From an uncultured archaeon (GTDB lineage: Archaea; Thermoproteota; Nitrososphaeria; Nitrososphaerales; CALBXV01), in assembly GCA_937890045.1 (NCBI GenBank), contig CALBXV010000218.1, positions 1 through 36,802 of the forward strand: a DNA stretch of 36,802 bases, read 5' to 3'. A program made the position numbers and the translations under genes. Of the stretch, positions 9,805-18,179 are shown one piece after another; position 1 is the first letter of the stretch; every line of letters starts with the position of its first letter. The notes beneath the pieces are model-generated. The model saw nothing but the letters and a program-made list of their open reading frames with translations, was not told the origin of the DNA and did no database searches.

Positions 9805-11152
9805 TCTCCTTCTTTCCTTTAGGAATTGTATTTTGGGTCTCATCTGCGGCTTGCTCTCTCGATGAATAGAATTTACATCTATCACCATTAAAGCCAGCCT
9901 GGTATGTAGCTACCCTTCCATATCTGGCCTTTCCTACTATGATTTCTGACTCATACCTGTCAAATCTATTGCTATCATAGTTATAACCATAGAAAACGAA
10001 CATAGCTGTCTCTGCTGTTTGCTCTATTGATCCTGATTCAGCATAATCACTCATCATAGGTCTAGGCTCTATTCTCCTCTCGATTTCTCTATTTAACTGA
10101 CTTACTAGTATAGCCGAACAATTCATCTTCTTACATATCCATTTATAGTCTTGTAGAATTTGCTCTATTTCGAATCTTCTCGCTTCAGCTCCTATTACCT
10201 GTATTAACTGTATAAAGTCGTCTAATATCACGTCTGGCTTGTGTCTACGTACCTCTCTCATTGTATCCTCTAGTCTTCTTACATCATCATATAGCATGAG
10301 ATTGCTATATTTCTCAGAAAACGCACCGAATATATCAGATACTTCTTCTTCATCTTCTTTAGACAGGTCTCCATGTCTGACATTTGTATAAGATAGACTA
10401 TTACTTTCAAGAACAATCAACTTCTTTATCATCTCTACATTGCTCATCTCTCTATTAAATACCATAACCTTTCTGCCAGCTTCGATCAACTTCTTGATGA
10501 TATTAATCATGAATGTGGTCTTGCCGTGACCTGGCCTACCACCTAATACAGTTATCTCTTTTCTCGTCATTCCACCAGCTATATGATCTAACATAGGCCA
10601 GTTAAAACTAATCATATTACCTTTGTCCTTTATACTCTTTTGAGCTTCCTTAGCTATTGATTCTATGTTAAGACTCTTGTCTGGTTGAAAATCAATTAGC
10701 TCTTCTATAAATTTTCTGTGTTTTTCTAGTAAGAATCCAAGTCTCTGATTATCATCAAATGATTCGTCATATAGTTTCCATGAACTTTCTATGACCTGTC
10801 TCTGTACATATTTTTCCCATATTATTCGTGCATATGAATATGCATTTGATTGTATTCCCGCATCTAGTAGTCCTGTAACAAAGTATGCTAAGTCTCCGCA
10901 TGTATCTCTATTCCACTTCTTTCTAGCTTCATTTATTAATGTAACTGTGTCTATCGGTGCTTTTGATCTCGATAGTCTCTTAAGTGCCTGCCAGCATGAT
11001 TTTGTATCTGAATGGTAAAATGCATCATCATCTATTATCCATATAGAAGCTTTCTCATAAGAATCCTGACCTCCTTGAATAATTGAGGAAATCAGAGCTT
11101 CTTCCGCTTCTCTACTTGCTGGACTGACTTTCATTTCTTTGACATTTTCCAT
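9779..11152 (-). CDS. DnaB-like replicative helicase
   Basis: 457 residues, normal length for a DnaB-family hexameric helicase. The N-terminal 110 residues match the DnaB helical domain. The RecA-like core has Walker A GGRPGHGKTT (204-213, Lys211), Walker B VILDDF (Asp311, Asp312) and a SQLNRE motif typical of the DnaB C-terminal domain. It would unwind the fork 5' to 3' on the lagging strand. AAGGAG sits before the ATG. No primase or DNA polymerase is in the window, so these are either elsewhere in the genome or supplied by the host. Confidence 0.92.
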   Translation of the reverse strand: MENVKEMKVSPASREAEEALISSIIQGGQDSYEKASIWIIDDDAFYHSDTKSCWQALKRLSRSKAPIDTVTLINEARKKWNRDTCGDLAYFVTGLLDAGIQSNAYSYARIIWEKYVQRQVIESSWKLYDESFDDNQRLGFLLEKHRKFIEELIDFQPDKSLNIESIAKEAQKSIKDKGNMISFNWPMLDHIAGGMTRKEITVLGGRPGHGKTTFMINIIKKLIEAGRKVMVFNREMSNVEMIKKLIVLESNSLSYTNVRHGDLSKEDEEEVSDIFGAFSEKYSNLMLYDDVRRLEDTMREVRRHKPDVILDDFIQLIQVIGAEARRFEIEQILQDYKWICKKMNCSAILVSQLNREIERRIEPRPMMSDYAESGSIEQTAETAMFVFYGYNYDSNRFDRYESEIIVGKARYGRVATYQAGFNGDRCKFYSSREQAADETQNTIPKGKKENDKEVPNV

Positions 11153-11163
11153 ATTTGCTCTCC

Positions 11164-11997
11164 TTATAGATTTAGGGTTTCCTGTGTAACTGTCTCATAG
11201 TTCGTTATGAGAAGTTCCTCGAATAGTTTTTCTCTAGATTCTGTCGCTCCAGCATACTTTGTTTTAACTACCTGTATATTATATTGCTTGTAAGATTCTT
11301 TTATCCATTCATCACTATCATAGCTAATCATGAACTTTGCTCCACTGCTATCTATAATGTCAGCTATATCTTTTAAGTCTTCATGGTCTTTCTCTGTAAA
11401 TCCGTGGTAATAATAATCACCTCTCTTAGATACCACATAGGGTGGGTCTAGATACCAGCAATCGTTTTGTCTTGGATAGTATTTTTCTGCAAGTAATCTA
11501 AAGTCCATATTTTCTATAGTAACTCCATCAAAATATGTTCTACTGTGTTTCAGCTCTTCTGTTAATTGATCTCCCCAATCCTTCTTTGGTTGCTTAGAGA
11601 AGGCACCGTGAACACTTTTATTGAAGGCAGTTCTTATTAAGTAAAAGTATCTCGCAGCCCTTCTAGGATCAGGAATATCTATTGTTTTCCCAGAATGAAT
11701 CTCTTTCCTTATCTCATCGAATAAGGTACGACTTCTAGGATACCAATATATATATGATGCTAATTCATTAAATCTTTCTACTACACAAATATATAGATTA
11801 ACAACATCATTATCAAAGTCATTCACCACATTCCATTCTACCTTCTTCTTTCTGAAGAACATAGACAGTCCGCCAGCAAACATTTCTATATACCTTGTAT
11901 GAGGGGGAAGCATAGGAACCAGTTTTCTACTCAGTTCAAACTTCCCCCCCAAATATGGTATAATGACAGGACATCTCTGCCATTCGGAAGTACTCAT
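11164..11997 (-). CDS. D12-class (Dam-like) DNA adenine N6-methyltransferase
   Basis: 277 residues. The N-terminal PYLGGK and EMFAGG (FAGG 40-43) form the AdoMet-binding motif, and LDPPY (183-187) is the catalytic DPPY motif. Motif I precedes motif IV, which is the D12/alpha-class order. It would methylate adenine in a short site, perhaps to resist host restriction. The target cannot be read from the sequence and no cognate endonuclease is nearby. The ATG overlaps the stop of the DUF932 gene (ATGA), indicating coupled translation. Confidence 0.9.
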   Translation of the reverse strand: MSTSEWQRCPVIIPYLGGKFELSRKLVPMLPPHTRYIEMFAGGLSMFFRKKKVEWNVVNDFDNDVVNLYICVVERFNELASYIYWYPRSRTLFDEIRKEIHSGKTIDIPDPRRAARYFYLIRTAFNKSVHGAFSKQPKKDWGDQLTEELKHSRTYFDGVTIENMDFRLLAEKYYPRQNDCWYLDPPYVVSKRGDYYYHGFTEKDHEDLKDIADIIDSSGAKFMISYDSDEWIKESYKQYNIQVVKTKYAGATESREKLFEELLITNYETVTQETLNL

Positions 11998-12767
11998 GCC
12001 TGGGCTATTTCTTCATTTGCCCACTTTTTGATCTTAGGATATATAGTACTCTCCAATTTGAAGGTACTTTCCTGTGATCTGTTCATGGCATGGGTAGTTA
12101 CCCAAGTACAGGCATTAAGTAAATCCCAATATGTCTTAATCTCTTTTGCAGCGAGATAATTGACTAATTGTTCTATAACCTGTTGTGGGAACATCTCTAC
12201 AACTTTAGAGATATTATTTTTGTTTTTCAGTTCAGTACTAATCAAGTATCCTAGTTCATTTTGTATTACGTCTTTAGTAAATGATACCATATCATAGATA
12301 ATCTCTGGGAGCTTATCCAGATTAGGATTGTATATGCTATGTCGATTAGAGTTGTATCCTATTGTATTACCAATGACCATACCATTAGAACATATTTGTC
12401 TCCACAGTCCAGCAAGAAGACTTACCTGTGTTGATCCATCATAACTGTTCTTAATGAGGATTTCGGGATTGATGAAGTCTCCCTTCTTTACTTCAACACT
12501 ATCTGGAAACTTCCATTTCCATACAGTTCTGGCTCCACCACCAAATGTCCTTACTTCTGACATTGTGGCTTTTGCCTCTTTCATGATATTGTAGGAAGCA
12601 TCAATTACTTCTTGATTTGTTACTAATTTGTATTCCTTTGTCATGCAACTTAGTACTTGTGATGTATCACATCTTACTATGAACTTGTAGTCCGTTGAAT
12701 TAGTCAGTCCTTCTGTCTCAATTGGCACTTCTGTCACAGGGAAGTTTCCCATACTATACTTCATCAT
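11994..12767 (-). CDS. DUF932 family phage/plasmid protein
   Basis: 257 residues. The N-terminal half has the DUF932 pattern: an early FIVRCDTSQVLS, then YKLVTNQEV, a GGG segment, KNSYDGSTQV and LWRQICSNGMV. DUF932 proteins are common in phages and plasmids; their biochemical role is unsettled. AAAGGAG lies before tandem ATGs (12767 and 12764) and the second has the better spacing. The 5' end overlaps the previous gene by 14 bases and the 3' end overlaps the methyltransferase as ATGA. Confidence 0.85.
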   Translation of the reverse strand: MMKYSMGNFPVTEVPIETEGLTNSTDYKFIVRCDTSQVLSCMTKEYKLVTNQEVIDASYNIMKEAKATMSEVRTFGGGARTVWKWKFPDSVEVKKGDFINPEILIKNSYDGSTQVSLLAGLWRQICSNGMVIGNTIGYNSNRHSIYNPNLDKLPEIIYDMVSFTKDVIQNELGYLISTELKNKNNISKVVEMFPQQVIEQLVNYLAAKEIKTYWDLLNACTWVTTHAMNRSQESTFKLESTIYPKIKKWANEEIAQA

Positions 12768-13173
12768 CTTTCTCCTTTATTTTGGTTATCGGTGGTGGAG
12801 AGCCATATCTCAGGCGCTCATACGCTTTTAGCTTATCTCTATCGAGATTATGTCTATCTATTATGCCAGCAAGGTAGTTATATCCCTTACCTTCATATCG
12901 AAATTCTTTTGAGAGATATAGATTTACTCCCCATGTTATCTTGTCATCTTCTACTCCATCTATTCTTTCAAGAAACTTTAGAAAAGACATCTTATCACTA
13001 TCTGATGGAATACTTCTAGATATTGCTTTGTGAAGCTTTTTTAGAAGTTTCCTAAGTCCATCATTTCTCGGGGAAAGCAGTTCTATTATTCTCTTTGAAG
13101 AGTCATATCTGCCAGTAGACCTAATATGCACTCCCTCTATCAATTCACCACATTTGGGACATTTAAATGACAT
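12754..13173 (-). CDS. Hypothetical protein with N-terminal CPKCG knuckle
   Basis: 139 residues. The ATG at 13173 overlaps the previous stop as TGATG; a TTG one codon upstream is less likely. A single CPKCG near the N-terminus resembles half a zinc ribbon. The rest is charged and helical with a KEKDDEV C-terminus. No function recognised; it sits between small unknown genes and DUF932. Confidence 0.75.
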   Translation of the reverse strand: MSFKCPKCGELIEGVHIRSTGRYDSSKRIIELLSPRNDGLRKLLKKLHKAISRSIPSDSDKMSFLKFLERIDGVEDDKITWGVNLYLSKEFRYEGKGYNYLAGIIDRHNLDRDKLKAYERLRYGSPPPITKIKEKDDEV

Positions 13174-13367
13174 CAATCATCCCACTTATTAATAGCTTCT
13201 TCATGTGGCGGATAGATGCCCAGTTCTTCTAGATGTTCCTGAGCTGCTATTATTTCATCGGCACACTGTTCTGCATAAGACCAGTCTAGAACATCTGTCA
13301 TATATTCTACGAGCTGATCTCTAGCCCTTTTTGCCGCTAAGTATTGTATCCACGCTGAATGACCCAT
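13173..13367 (-). CDS. Small hypothetical protein
   Basis: 64 residues, predicted all-helical and acidic. AAGGAGG is well placed before the ATG. The gene starts 47 bases inside the preceding gene in another frame and its stop overlaps the next start as TGATG. No family recognised. Confidence 0.7.
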   Translation of the reverse strand: MGHSAWIQYLAAKRARDQLVEYMTDVLDWSYAEQCADEIIAAQEHLEELGIYPPHEEAINKWDD

Positions 13368-13605
13368 AAGAGCCTCCTTTTTTTCTTACCTTTTTAACCA
13401 TTGCGCCAGGCGCAATATTCATCTTTTTCTTATAATAGAAATTTCTTAATTCTTTATCTGTCTCGGGGAATCCACTATCGAACTTTGGTACTTTGTACCA
13501 GTATACTTTTGCAAAGCCTACAGAGAGTGAGAGAAGAACACCTCTCATTCCTCTTACTTCAAAGTTATCACCAACCTTTAAAGTGTGAAGCTCTATTAGC
13601 TTCAC
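13321..13605 (-). CDS. Small hypothetical protein, GTG start
   Basis: 94 residues with a beta-rich N-terminal half (KVGDNFEVRGMRGVLL) and basic middle (YYKKKMN, VKKVRKKGG). The GTG start overlaps the previous stop (TAGTG), so it probably depends on coupled translation. Its 3' 47 bases also encode the start of the next gene. Function unknown. Confidence 0.65.
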   Translation of the reverse strand: MKLIELHTLKVGDNFEVRGMRGVLLSLSVGFAKVYWYKVPKFDSGFPETDKELRNFYYKKKMNIAPGAMVKKVRKKGGSYGSFSVDTILSGKKG

Positions 13606-13820
13606 TAATCACAGTCGTAGCAGAGTGGGCCCAGTCGACCCTCAGCTCTATCTTTTAGAGCCTCACCTTTTGCTTCTTTATAGTCTTCGATAATTTGTTT
13701 AAAATCTTTTTCTAGAGAACTGACGTGTGGATCATGTGCCTTATGTTCTGAGTTATCTAGCAAATTGTGGATTATATTTAATTCCAATTCATTTAGTTTC
13801 ACTACTGTTACTCCATCCAT
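13605..13820 (-). CDS. Small hypothetical protein with CYDC tail
   Basis: 71 residues, helical, ending in LCYDCD. AAGGAG lies eight bases before the ATG. It is the first gene after the long stem-loop at 13861-13932, so it may be the gene affected by that element. No family recognised. Confidence 0.65.
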   Translation of the reverse strand: MDGVTVVKLNELELNIIHNLLDNSEHKAHDPHVSSLEKDFKQIIEDYKEAKGEALKDRAEGRLGPLCYDCD

Positions 13821-13860
13821 TTTTATTGCTCCTTATATTAAGGTTACTATTAGAGACACC

Positions 13861-13932
13861 AAGAGGAGAGCAGCTCAGATGAGAAGAGATTGAGAAGGGT
13901 CACGATAGAGGTTAGCGAGCCGCTCTCCCCTT
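13861..13932 (-). ncRNA. Long imperfect stem-loop in a 129-base gene-free gap
   Basis: The arms 13861-13876 and 13917-13932 pair over 16 positions with two mismatches (core GGAGAGCAGCTC against GAGCCGCTCTCC), around a 40-base loop. The gap 13821-13949 has no plausible gene, which is unusual in this tightly overlapped operon. No T-run follows on the leftward strand, so it is not a standard terminator. It may be a processing site, a leader structure for the 71-residue gene, or a small RNA. The structure is read directly; the function is unknown. Confidence 0.4.
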
Positions 13933-13949
13933 AACAGAATATACTTATC

Positions 13950-14207
13950 CTAATCCCAAATATCAAGCTGAGATTCGTCCACAGGGTTCCATTTGAAGTC
14001 ATTGAGAGTATATTTACTCCCATCGTATTTGCTAATGAACTCTTTAGTATGCAGACTACTTGGATCAATTAAAGTTGAGAAAGGAATCTTCATAAATTTA
14101 TCATCATGTTCTATGAGCAAATCTTCTCTTTTATTTGCACATTTCTTGACAACATAGTCTCGCACAGAGACATATCCATTAAACACCTTTTTTACTTTTA
14201 CTCTCAT
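13950..14207 (-). CDS. Small hypothetical protein
   Basis: 85 residues from the ATG at 14207, chosen because AGGAG lies seven bases upstream; in-frame codons further up have no such site. The sequence is basic then beta-rich (RVKVKKVFNGYVSVRD) and ends in an acidic LDIWD. Its start overlaps the 3' end of the 36-residue zinc-knuckle gene in another frame. Function unknown. Confidence 0.65.
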   Translation of the reverse strand: MRVKVKKVFNGYVSVRDYVVKKCANKREDLLIEHDDKFMKIPFSTLIDPSSLHTKEFISKYDGSKYTLNDFKWNPVDESQLDIWD

Positions 14208-14289
14208 CACCTTTCTCCTCTTTTCTACATTTAGGGCATTTTTCACCCTTGTAGTATCCATGTCTTGAACATATTCCAGATATTTTCAT
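14179..14289 (-). CDS. 36-residue zinc-knuckle microprotein
   Basis: Begins MKISGICSRHGYYKG and continues with CPKC. The C-x2-H spacing followed by C-x2-C suits a single zinc knuckle; the rest is Lys/Glu-rich. AAGGAG lies six bases before the ATG. It follows the tRNA gene directly and overlaps the next gene by 29 bases. Short, but the ribosome site and metal ligands make it credible. Confidence 0.6.
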   Translation of the reverse strand: MKISGICSRHGYYKGEKCPKCRKEEKGDESKSKKGV

Positions 14290-14307
14290 ACTATTCTCCT
14301 TAATTTG

Positions 14308-14379
14308 CTGGGACGGTAGGACTCGAACCTACATCCTCTCGGTTAACAGCCGAGTGTCTTGCCATTAGACCACATCCCA
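14308..14379 (-). tRNA. tRNA-Asn (GTT anticodon)
   Basis: A 72-base cloverleaf on the leftward strand. The 7-bp acceptor stem is TGGGATG with CGTCCCA (one T-G wobble). The anticodon stem is CTCGG/CCGAG around the loop CTGTTAA, giving anticodon GTT. The T arm is GTAGG, TTCGAGT, CCTAC. The discriminator base is G and the 3' CCA is not encoded. It lies inside the early operon, so it is probably released from the polycistronic transcript. It may supplement Asn decoding in AT-rich phage mRNA. Confidence 0.95.
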
Positions 14380-14393
14380 GTGGCGAGGTAGGG

Positions 14394-15029
14394 TTAGAAC
14401 GGTATGTCGCCTTCGACTTCATCCGCTGATAGAGTTTGACCATCTGGCCATTTGTCTATTCTATCAACTTTCCAAGCTGTTCTCCAGTCTTGCTCCGCTT
14501 CTGGGAGATGCTTGGTGTTTCTGGTGACGTACTTTTCAGGCGAGAGTCTGACATAGACAGGTTTGCCTACGACATCCTCTTCATCTAGAAGTACTAACCG
14601 TTGTACCTTAACACCTTCATCCTCCTCTTCTTCTAGTTTTACATTAAGAAGATTGAGAAGGTTGAAGTATTTCCGATTCCTGCCAGAAAGAGCTGAATCA
14701 GAGAAAACAAAATATCCTTTGTCTCCGAACTCTTTTCCAACTATGTGAGTACACTCAGCAGTCTTCTGAGTGCCATCCCCATTAACTACAGGGATTTTAG
14801 CTCCAGACTTGTCTGTTTTGTACTCAAACCCATCCATTTCCCAGACGGATTGCTGTATTTTACCAGCTTCGTCTGCTACTTTGTATGTGAGATTAAATAC
14901 TGTTGCTTGTCCAACTTTAGTATTAACCTCTCTTTCTGTGATTCCCGTTATATGGGCAGGATATGTGCCAGACTCAATTGGTATAAATTGAGACTGAGCA
15001 GGATCGAATGTAGCTTTACTTGTACGCAT
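14394..15029 (-). CDS. Single-stranded DNA-binding-like protein
   Basis: 211 residues. The N-terminal part (FIPIESGTYPAHITGI, then TKVGQATVFNLTYKV) looks like an OB-fold-type or DUF669-like phage protein. The C-terminus is acidic and ends EVEGDIPF, closely resembling the DDDIPF tip by which SSBs recruit partners. It lies with the annealing protein and nuclease of the recombination cluster. The SSB role is inferred from the tail, fold impression and context; family membership should be confirmed. Confidence 0.65.
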   Translation of the reverse strand: MRTSKATFDPAQSQFIPIESGTYPAHITGITEREVNTKVGQATVFNLTYKVADEAGKIQQSVWEMDGFEYKTDKSGAKIPVVNGDGTQKTAECTHIVGKEFGDKGYFVFSDSALSGRNRKYFNLLNLLNVKLEEEEDEGVKVQRLVLLDEEDVVGKPVYVRLSPEKYVTRNTKHLPEAEQDWRTAWKVDRIDKWPDGQTLSADEVEGDIPF

Positions 15030-15047
15030 CTTGTATGACTCCTTTCA

Positions 15048-15350
15048 TCATTTTGTTGTTTTTGAATTAACCTCTGTGCTAGTGACACAGTGCTTTTTGA
15101 GAAGACTTTGCCATTCTTCTCTTAAAGTATTGATAGTTGATTGTCCTTCTGTACTTACAGTCAATCCCCTGATACCTTCAATATACATTTGTGGTTTATT
15201 GAATTGATTAGGGCCAGTCTTTATATAGTACTGTTTCGTTTGTTTCTTCTCAGTAATCAGCCCTTCATTTTGCATTTTGGTTCTTGCTGATTTAGTGAGA
15301 ACACCCTTCTTTTGAAGTGAGTCAGCCTGATCTACTGTTAGTTTGCCCAT
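15048..15350 (-). CDS. Hypothetical protein of the recombination cluster
   Basis: 100 residues, basic, with AAAGGAGG before the ATG. The N-terminus (LTVDQADSLQKKGVLTKSAR) could be a small helix-turn-helix, and a TGPNQFNKPQMYIEG segment follows. No family recognised. It lies between an 80-residue gene and the SSB-like gene. Confidence 0.7.
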   Translation of the reverse strand: MGKLTVDQADSLQKKGVLTKSARTKMQNEGLITEKKQTKQYYIKTGPNQFNKPQMYIEGIRGLTVSTEGQSTINTLREEWQSLLKKHCVTSTEVNSKTTK

Positions 15351-15352
15351 CG

Positions 15353-15595
15353 TTATCCTCCTTTTTGTTGATCTTCTTCCATCTGTATCTCTTCCAGCGT
15401 GTATGTATGAAAGCTGGGATTAACAGAGAGTTGAAGGTTATCTTCCGTTTTAAAGATCATCATAGGTTTACCATTCATAAGTCTGGTTCCACCGTATACG
15501 ACCCTTCTGAACTCTTTGCCGTCATTAGTTCCTACGGCATATACCTTACCTTCTTGCAATAGTCCTTCATCGAAGTTTATGCTACGACTGCGCAT
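15353..15595 (-). CDS. Small hypothetical protein
   Basis: 80 residues from the ATG at 15595, seven bases after AAGGAGG; a TTG two codons upstream is less likely. The protein is a compact beta-rich domain with an acidic/Gln C-terminus (MEEDQQKGG). It overlaps the Rad52-like gene by 14 bases. Function unknown. Confidence 0.7.
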   Translation of the reverse strand: MRSRSINFDEGLLQEGKVYAVGTNDGKEFRRVVYGGTRLMNGKPMMIFKTEDNLQLSVNPSFHTYTLEEIQMEEDQQKGG

Positions 15596-16232
15596 CTGCA
15601 ATCCTCCTTAGTTTTGCCAATGAACCCTTATAATTGAGTGCATTGACATTACCTTCTTGGATACTTCTGCCAACTTTGATCTTATAGTCATCGCTTATAG
15701 TTCCAGCTAGTCGAACCATTTCTTCTACTTGGTCATCAGCTAGTTCCATATCTTCCACTATGTTTTTGTATACATCATCAGCAATATTCATGTACATATT
15801 CATAGCCTTTTTGATTGCATCTGTATTGGCTGCTTTTACATCATTTCCAACGTCAGAATATTCATTCGATGATGTGAGTTTCTGGATTCGATGTGCCGCT
15901 GTGACATCACCTTCTCTCCATATACCCTCATCAAACCACTTTAGTCTACCCTGTACAAGAAATGCTGTGTCTCCAACGAACTGAGTGTTGATTATAGTCC
16001 AACTCCAGCCTGGATATTCCTTGTCGGCAACATCACGCATGTAACTGTACTCAGTATAGTCAAATCCCTGTTTCTTTTTAACAAAAGCTTTGGGGGTTTC
16101 TATCCTTGAGACACGTTTATGTTTTCTTGTAATGGATTTTTGTATCTTCTTAACCGCGTCAAGAGATACTTCAACCCGTGAGTCTCCTACTATGGCTACC
16201 GAGGTTTCTTCCTTTTTACTACTTACTGCCAT
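15582..16232 (-). CDS. Rad52-like single-strand annealing protein
   Basis: 216 residues. The middle reads EYPGWSWTI, VQGRLKWFDEG, EGDVTAAHRI, and is followed by KAANTDAIKKAM. The last resembles the conserved Rad52 AxTDAxKRA helix. Rad52-type phage annealers pair complementary strands exposed by an exonuclease, and here the nuclease gene is immediately upstream, overlapping by 14 bases. Together they form a Red/RecET-like module. The assignment rests on motif shape and neighbourhood, so a related annealing family is possible. Confidence 0.65.
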   Translation of the reverse strand: MAVSSKKEETSVAIVGDSRVEVSLDAVKKIQKSITRKHKRVSRIETPKAFVKKKQGFDYTEYSYMRDVADKEYPGWSWTIINTQFVGDTAFLVQGRLKWFDEGIWREGDVTAAHRIQKLTSSNEYSDVGNDVKAANTDAIKKAMNMYMNIADDVYKNIVEDMELADDQVEEMVRLAGTISDDYKIKVGRSIQEGNVNALNYKGSLAKLRRIADAQS

Positions 16233-17025
16233 TGTCCTTTTTCTCCTTATTAGCTAGTGGTGTATCACAGATGTCTAAGAACCCACAATATCTACATTCC
16301 CAATTATAAAAGGGAACACCAATATCCTTAGTGGGAACTAGATCATCTGGACTTGTCACGCCATCAAGTTCTTCAAGTAAATTTTTCCAGTAATCAGTTG
16401 CTTTATGAATATAATCATTACTTATTTCTACTGTCTTGATTGCAGCATTATCTTTTTTGAAATAGTCTAGATACATACGTACCAAATCTATATGTACTCC
16501 ACAGGCTTCATTATCGAACCACTCCAGACCAATAGCATACGTAGCTAGTTGTAGTTCATAATTTTCAGATGGATTAGTTTCTCTATTCTTCTTTATACCA
16601 AACATTCTCTTCCATTTGAAACTGTGAGCTGTCTTCAGATCATGTATATGAGCTGTCGTATATCCATCCTCCCGAGTGAAAAACGCAATATCGAGGTGAC
16701 CTATCACTTTATACGTAGGTATCGTTATTTCGTATTCTACGAGGATTGGGAACTCATCCTTTCTCCACTTTGATAGATGATGTTCCACTGATTTTGCTAT
16801 ATCATCATGAATAACTGTTCCCACTCTCATATTTCTCATAGACTGAGAGTTTGGCATCTTTTCTTCATATCCATTTACACGATAGTACTGCTTCTTATAA
16901 CAACTGCCAGCACTCGATGCACCGAACCATGTTCTATATTCATCTCTGTCTCTACGTTGTTTGTTCCTCTTTTCCTGTATGTCAGTTAGATAGTTATGAT
17001 AAATGTCCTCGATATTTGTACTCAT
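16219..17025 (-). CDS. Cas4-like PD-(D/E)XK nuclease with Fe-S cysteines
   Basis: 268 residues from the ATG at 17025, preceded by GGGAG and overlapping the previous stop as ATGA. Nuclease residues: His73 in VIHDDI, Asp112 in GHLD, then Asp129 and Lys131 in HDLKTA, and Gln159. Four cysteines are placed as in Cas4/AddB iron-sulfur nucleases: Cys42 in AGSCYKK, and Cys244, Cys247 and Cys253 in CRYCGFLDIC. Expected activity is resection of duplex ends to feed the adjacent annealing protein. No cas1/cas2 or CRISPR repeats are present, so an adaptation role is unlikely. Confidence 0.88.
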   Translation of the reverse strand: MSTNIEDIYHNYLTDIQEKRNKQRRDRDEYRTWFGASSAGSCYKKQYYRVNGYEEKMPNSQSMRNMRVGTVIHDDIAKSVEHHLSKWRKDEFPILVEYEITIPTYKVIGHLDIAFFTREDGYTTAHIHDLKTAHSFKWKRMFGIKKNRETNPSENYELQLATYAIGLEWFDNEACGVHIDLVRMYLDYFKKDNAAIKTVEISNDYIHKATDYWKNLLEELDGVTSPDDLVPTKDIGVPFYNWECRYCGFLDICDTPLANKEKKDNGSK

Positions 17026-17312
17026 GCTTGGTTCTCCCTTTTTGAAAATCCTTCTGGAATAGAACTTGCGAGATTTGTACACATAGGATAAGTATACTGG
17101 TGTACAGCATAAATAACATCTGCTATTCTCTGTTCTAGTCTGGTAATTTCCTTTTTATTGAATGGTATTTCATTATCCCATTCTATAGATTCAACAACCC
17201 AATGGTTGAGACCATCGTTAGTAACTACACAATTCCAATTATATCCATTAGCTGTACCAGAGTAGTGATGAGTAGATGCTACCAGTTCATCAACTACGAT
17301 ATTATCTGCCAT
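17022..17312 (-). CDS. Small hypothetical protein
   Basis: 96 residues from the ATG at 17312, where GAGGAG lies upstream; the ATG at 17348 has no ribosome site. The sequence has THHYSGTANGYNWNC and WVVESIEW. It is coupled to the nuclease by an ATGA overlap. No family recognised. Confidence 0.7.
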   Translation of the reverse strand: MADNIVVDELVASTHHYSGTANGYNWNCVVTNDGLNHWVVESIEWDNEIPFNKKEITRLEQRIADVIYAVHQYTYPMCTNLASSIPEGFSKRENQA

Positions 17313-17341
17313 TTGTGATCTCTCCTCGCTATTTAATTTAA

Positions 17342-17965
17342 TTAACATATCTCAAATCCACCACTGTTTTCACAAAAAGTAGCGAAATTTGCGACATTTT
17401 CTACGTCAAATGCATAGTTAGCTGCCCACATTAATCTCTTTCCAACTGGGACATTTGGGTCTTTGTATTGGCTGTTACATCCATTACAATCTTTATGTCC
17501 AGCTCCTGATTCTGGTGGTGGTTTTCTATATCCCGTGCCGTCACATATATCACAGTCGACAAAGGGTAGGCTCTCTATCTCTGCGTCTCTGTTTGCTTGA
17601 TAAAGATTTGCTGATTGATCGCTTAGATGTTTCTTTAATGTTTTTGCAATTTCTTCAGCCTTTGCTTTATTAATTTCATGTCCAGAGTTTTCCATACCCA
17701 TTTCCATATCCTCTTCTGTTAATACATGATCGCAAGTTTCACACACAAACTCCCACAGAGGTCTCCACCACCATACATTATTTCTAAAATAGTGGCCTGG
17801 AACAGCTTCTTCATATTTGTCTGCATCTTCTATCCACTTATCTCGTTCTTTTTCTGTAAGTTTCTTTGGTTTACCACCAGATTCCATATCTATCCAGCCT
17901 GGGTACTCTGGTCTTATAAGATTATTCGGGTTGATCGGGTTTAGTCCATATACATCGAAGCCCAT
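17342..17965 (-). CDS. Zinc-finger phage protein starting MGFDVYGLNP
   Basis: 207 residues. The MGFDVYG start and the following Trp-rich WWWRPLW segment look like a phage hypothetical family I have seen but cannot name functionally. Cys pairs: CETC (75-78), CDICDGTGY (138 and 141) and CNGC (160 and 163). The last two resemble a DnaJ-type CxxCxGxG zinc finger. Strong AAGGAGG precedes the ATG. A metal-binding adaptor is plausible; the function is unknown. Confidence 0.75.
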   Translation of the reverse strand: MGFDVYGLNPINPNNLIRPEYPGWIDMESGGKPKKLTEKERDKWIEDADKYEEAVPGHYFRNNVWWWRPLWEFVCETCDHVLTEEDMEMGMENSGHEINKAKAEEIAKTLKKHLSDQSANLYQANRDAEIESLPFVDCDICDGTGYRKPPPESGAGHKDCNGCNSQYKDPNVPVGKRLMWAANYAFDVENVANFATFCENSGGFEIC

Positions 17966-18141
17966 GGCTGCTCCTCCTTCCCGAACTTGGATTTTAACTC
18001 GTCATAGTGACGTATGATTGTTATATAAACATCCTTTTCGAGACCAGTTGCTTTGCGAGCGTTTGGATCGAACATATTCCATTTGCCATATTCTCTGACT
18101 CCTTCATAGGATTCAAAGTCATTACTCGTTATCTCTATCAT
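17941..18141 (-). CDS. Small hypothetical protein
   Basis: 66 residues, charged, with AAAGGA upstream of the ATG. It overlaps the next gene by 25 bases. It is the first gene after the structured gap at 18180-18264, so that element would lie in its leader. No family recognised. Confidence 0.65.
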   Translation of the reverse strand: MIEITSNDFESYEGVREYGKWNMFDPNARKATGLEKDVYITIIRHYDELKSKFGKEEQPWASMYMD

Positions 18142-18179
18142 AGTGATGGTTCCTTTCTGTTTATCTATTTATACATAAA

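Noticed and set aside
16219..17025. CRISPR-Cas adaptation role for the Cas4-like nuclease
   Set aside because: No CRISPR repeats, cas1 or cas2 in the window; the neighbour is an annealing protein.
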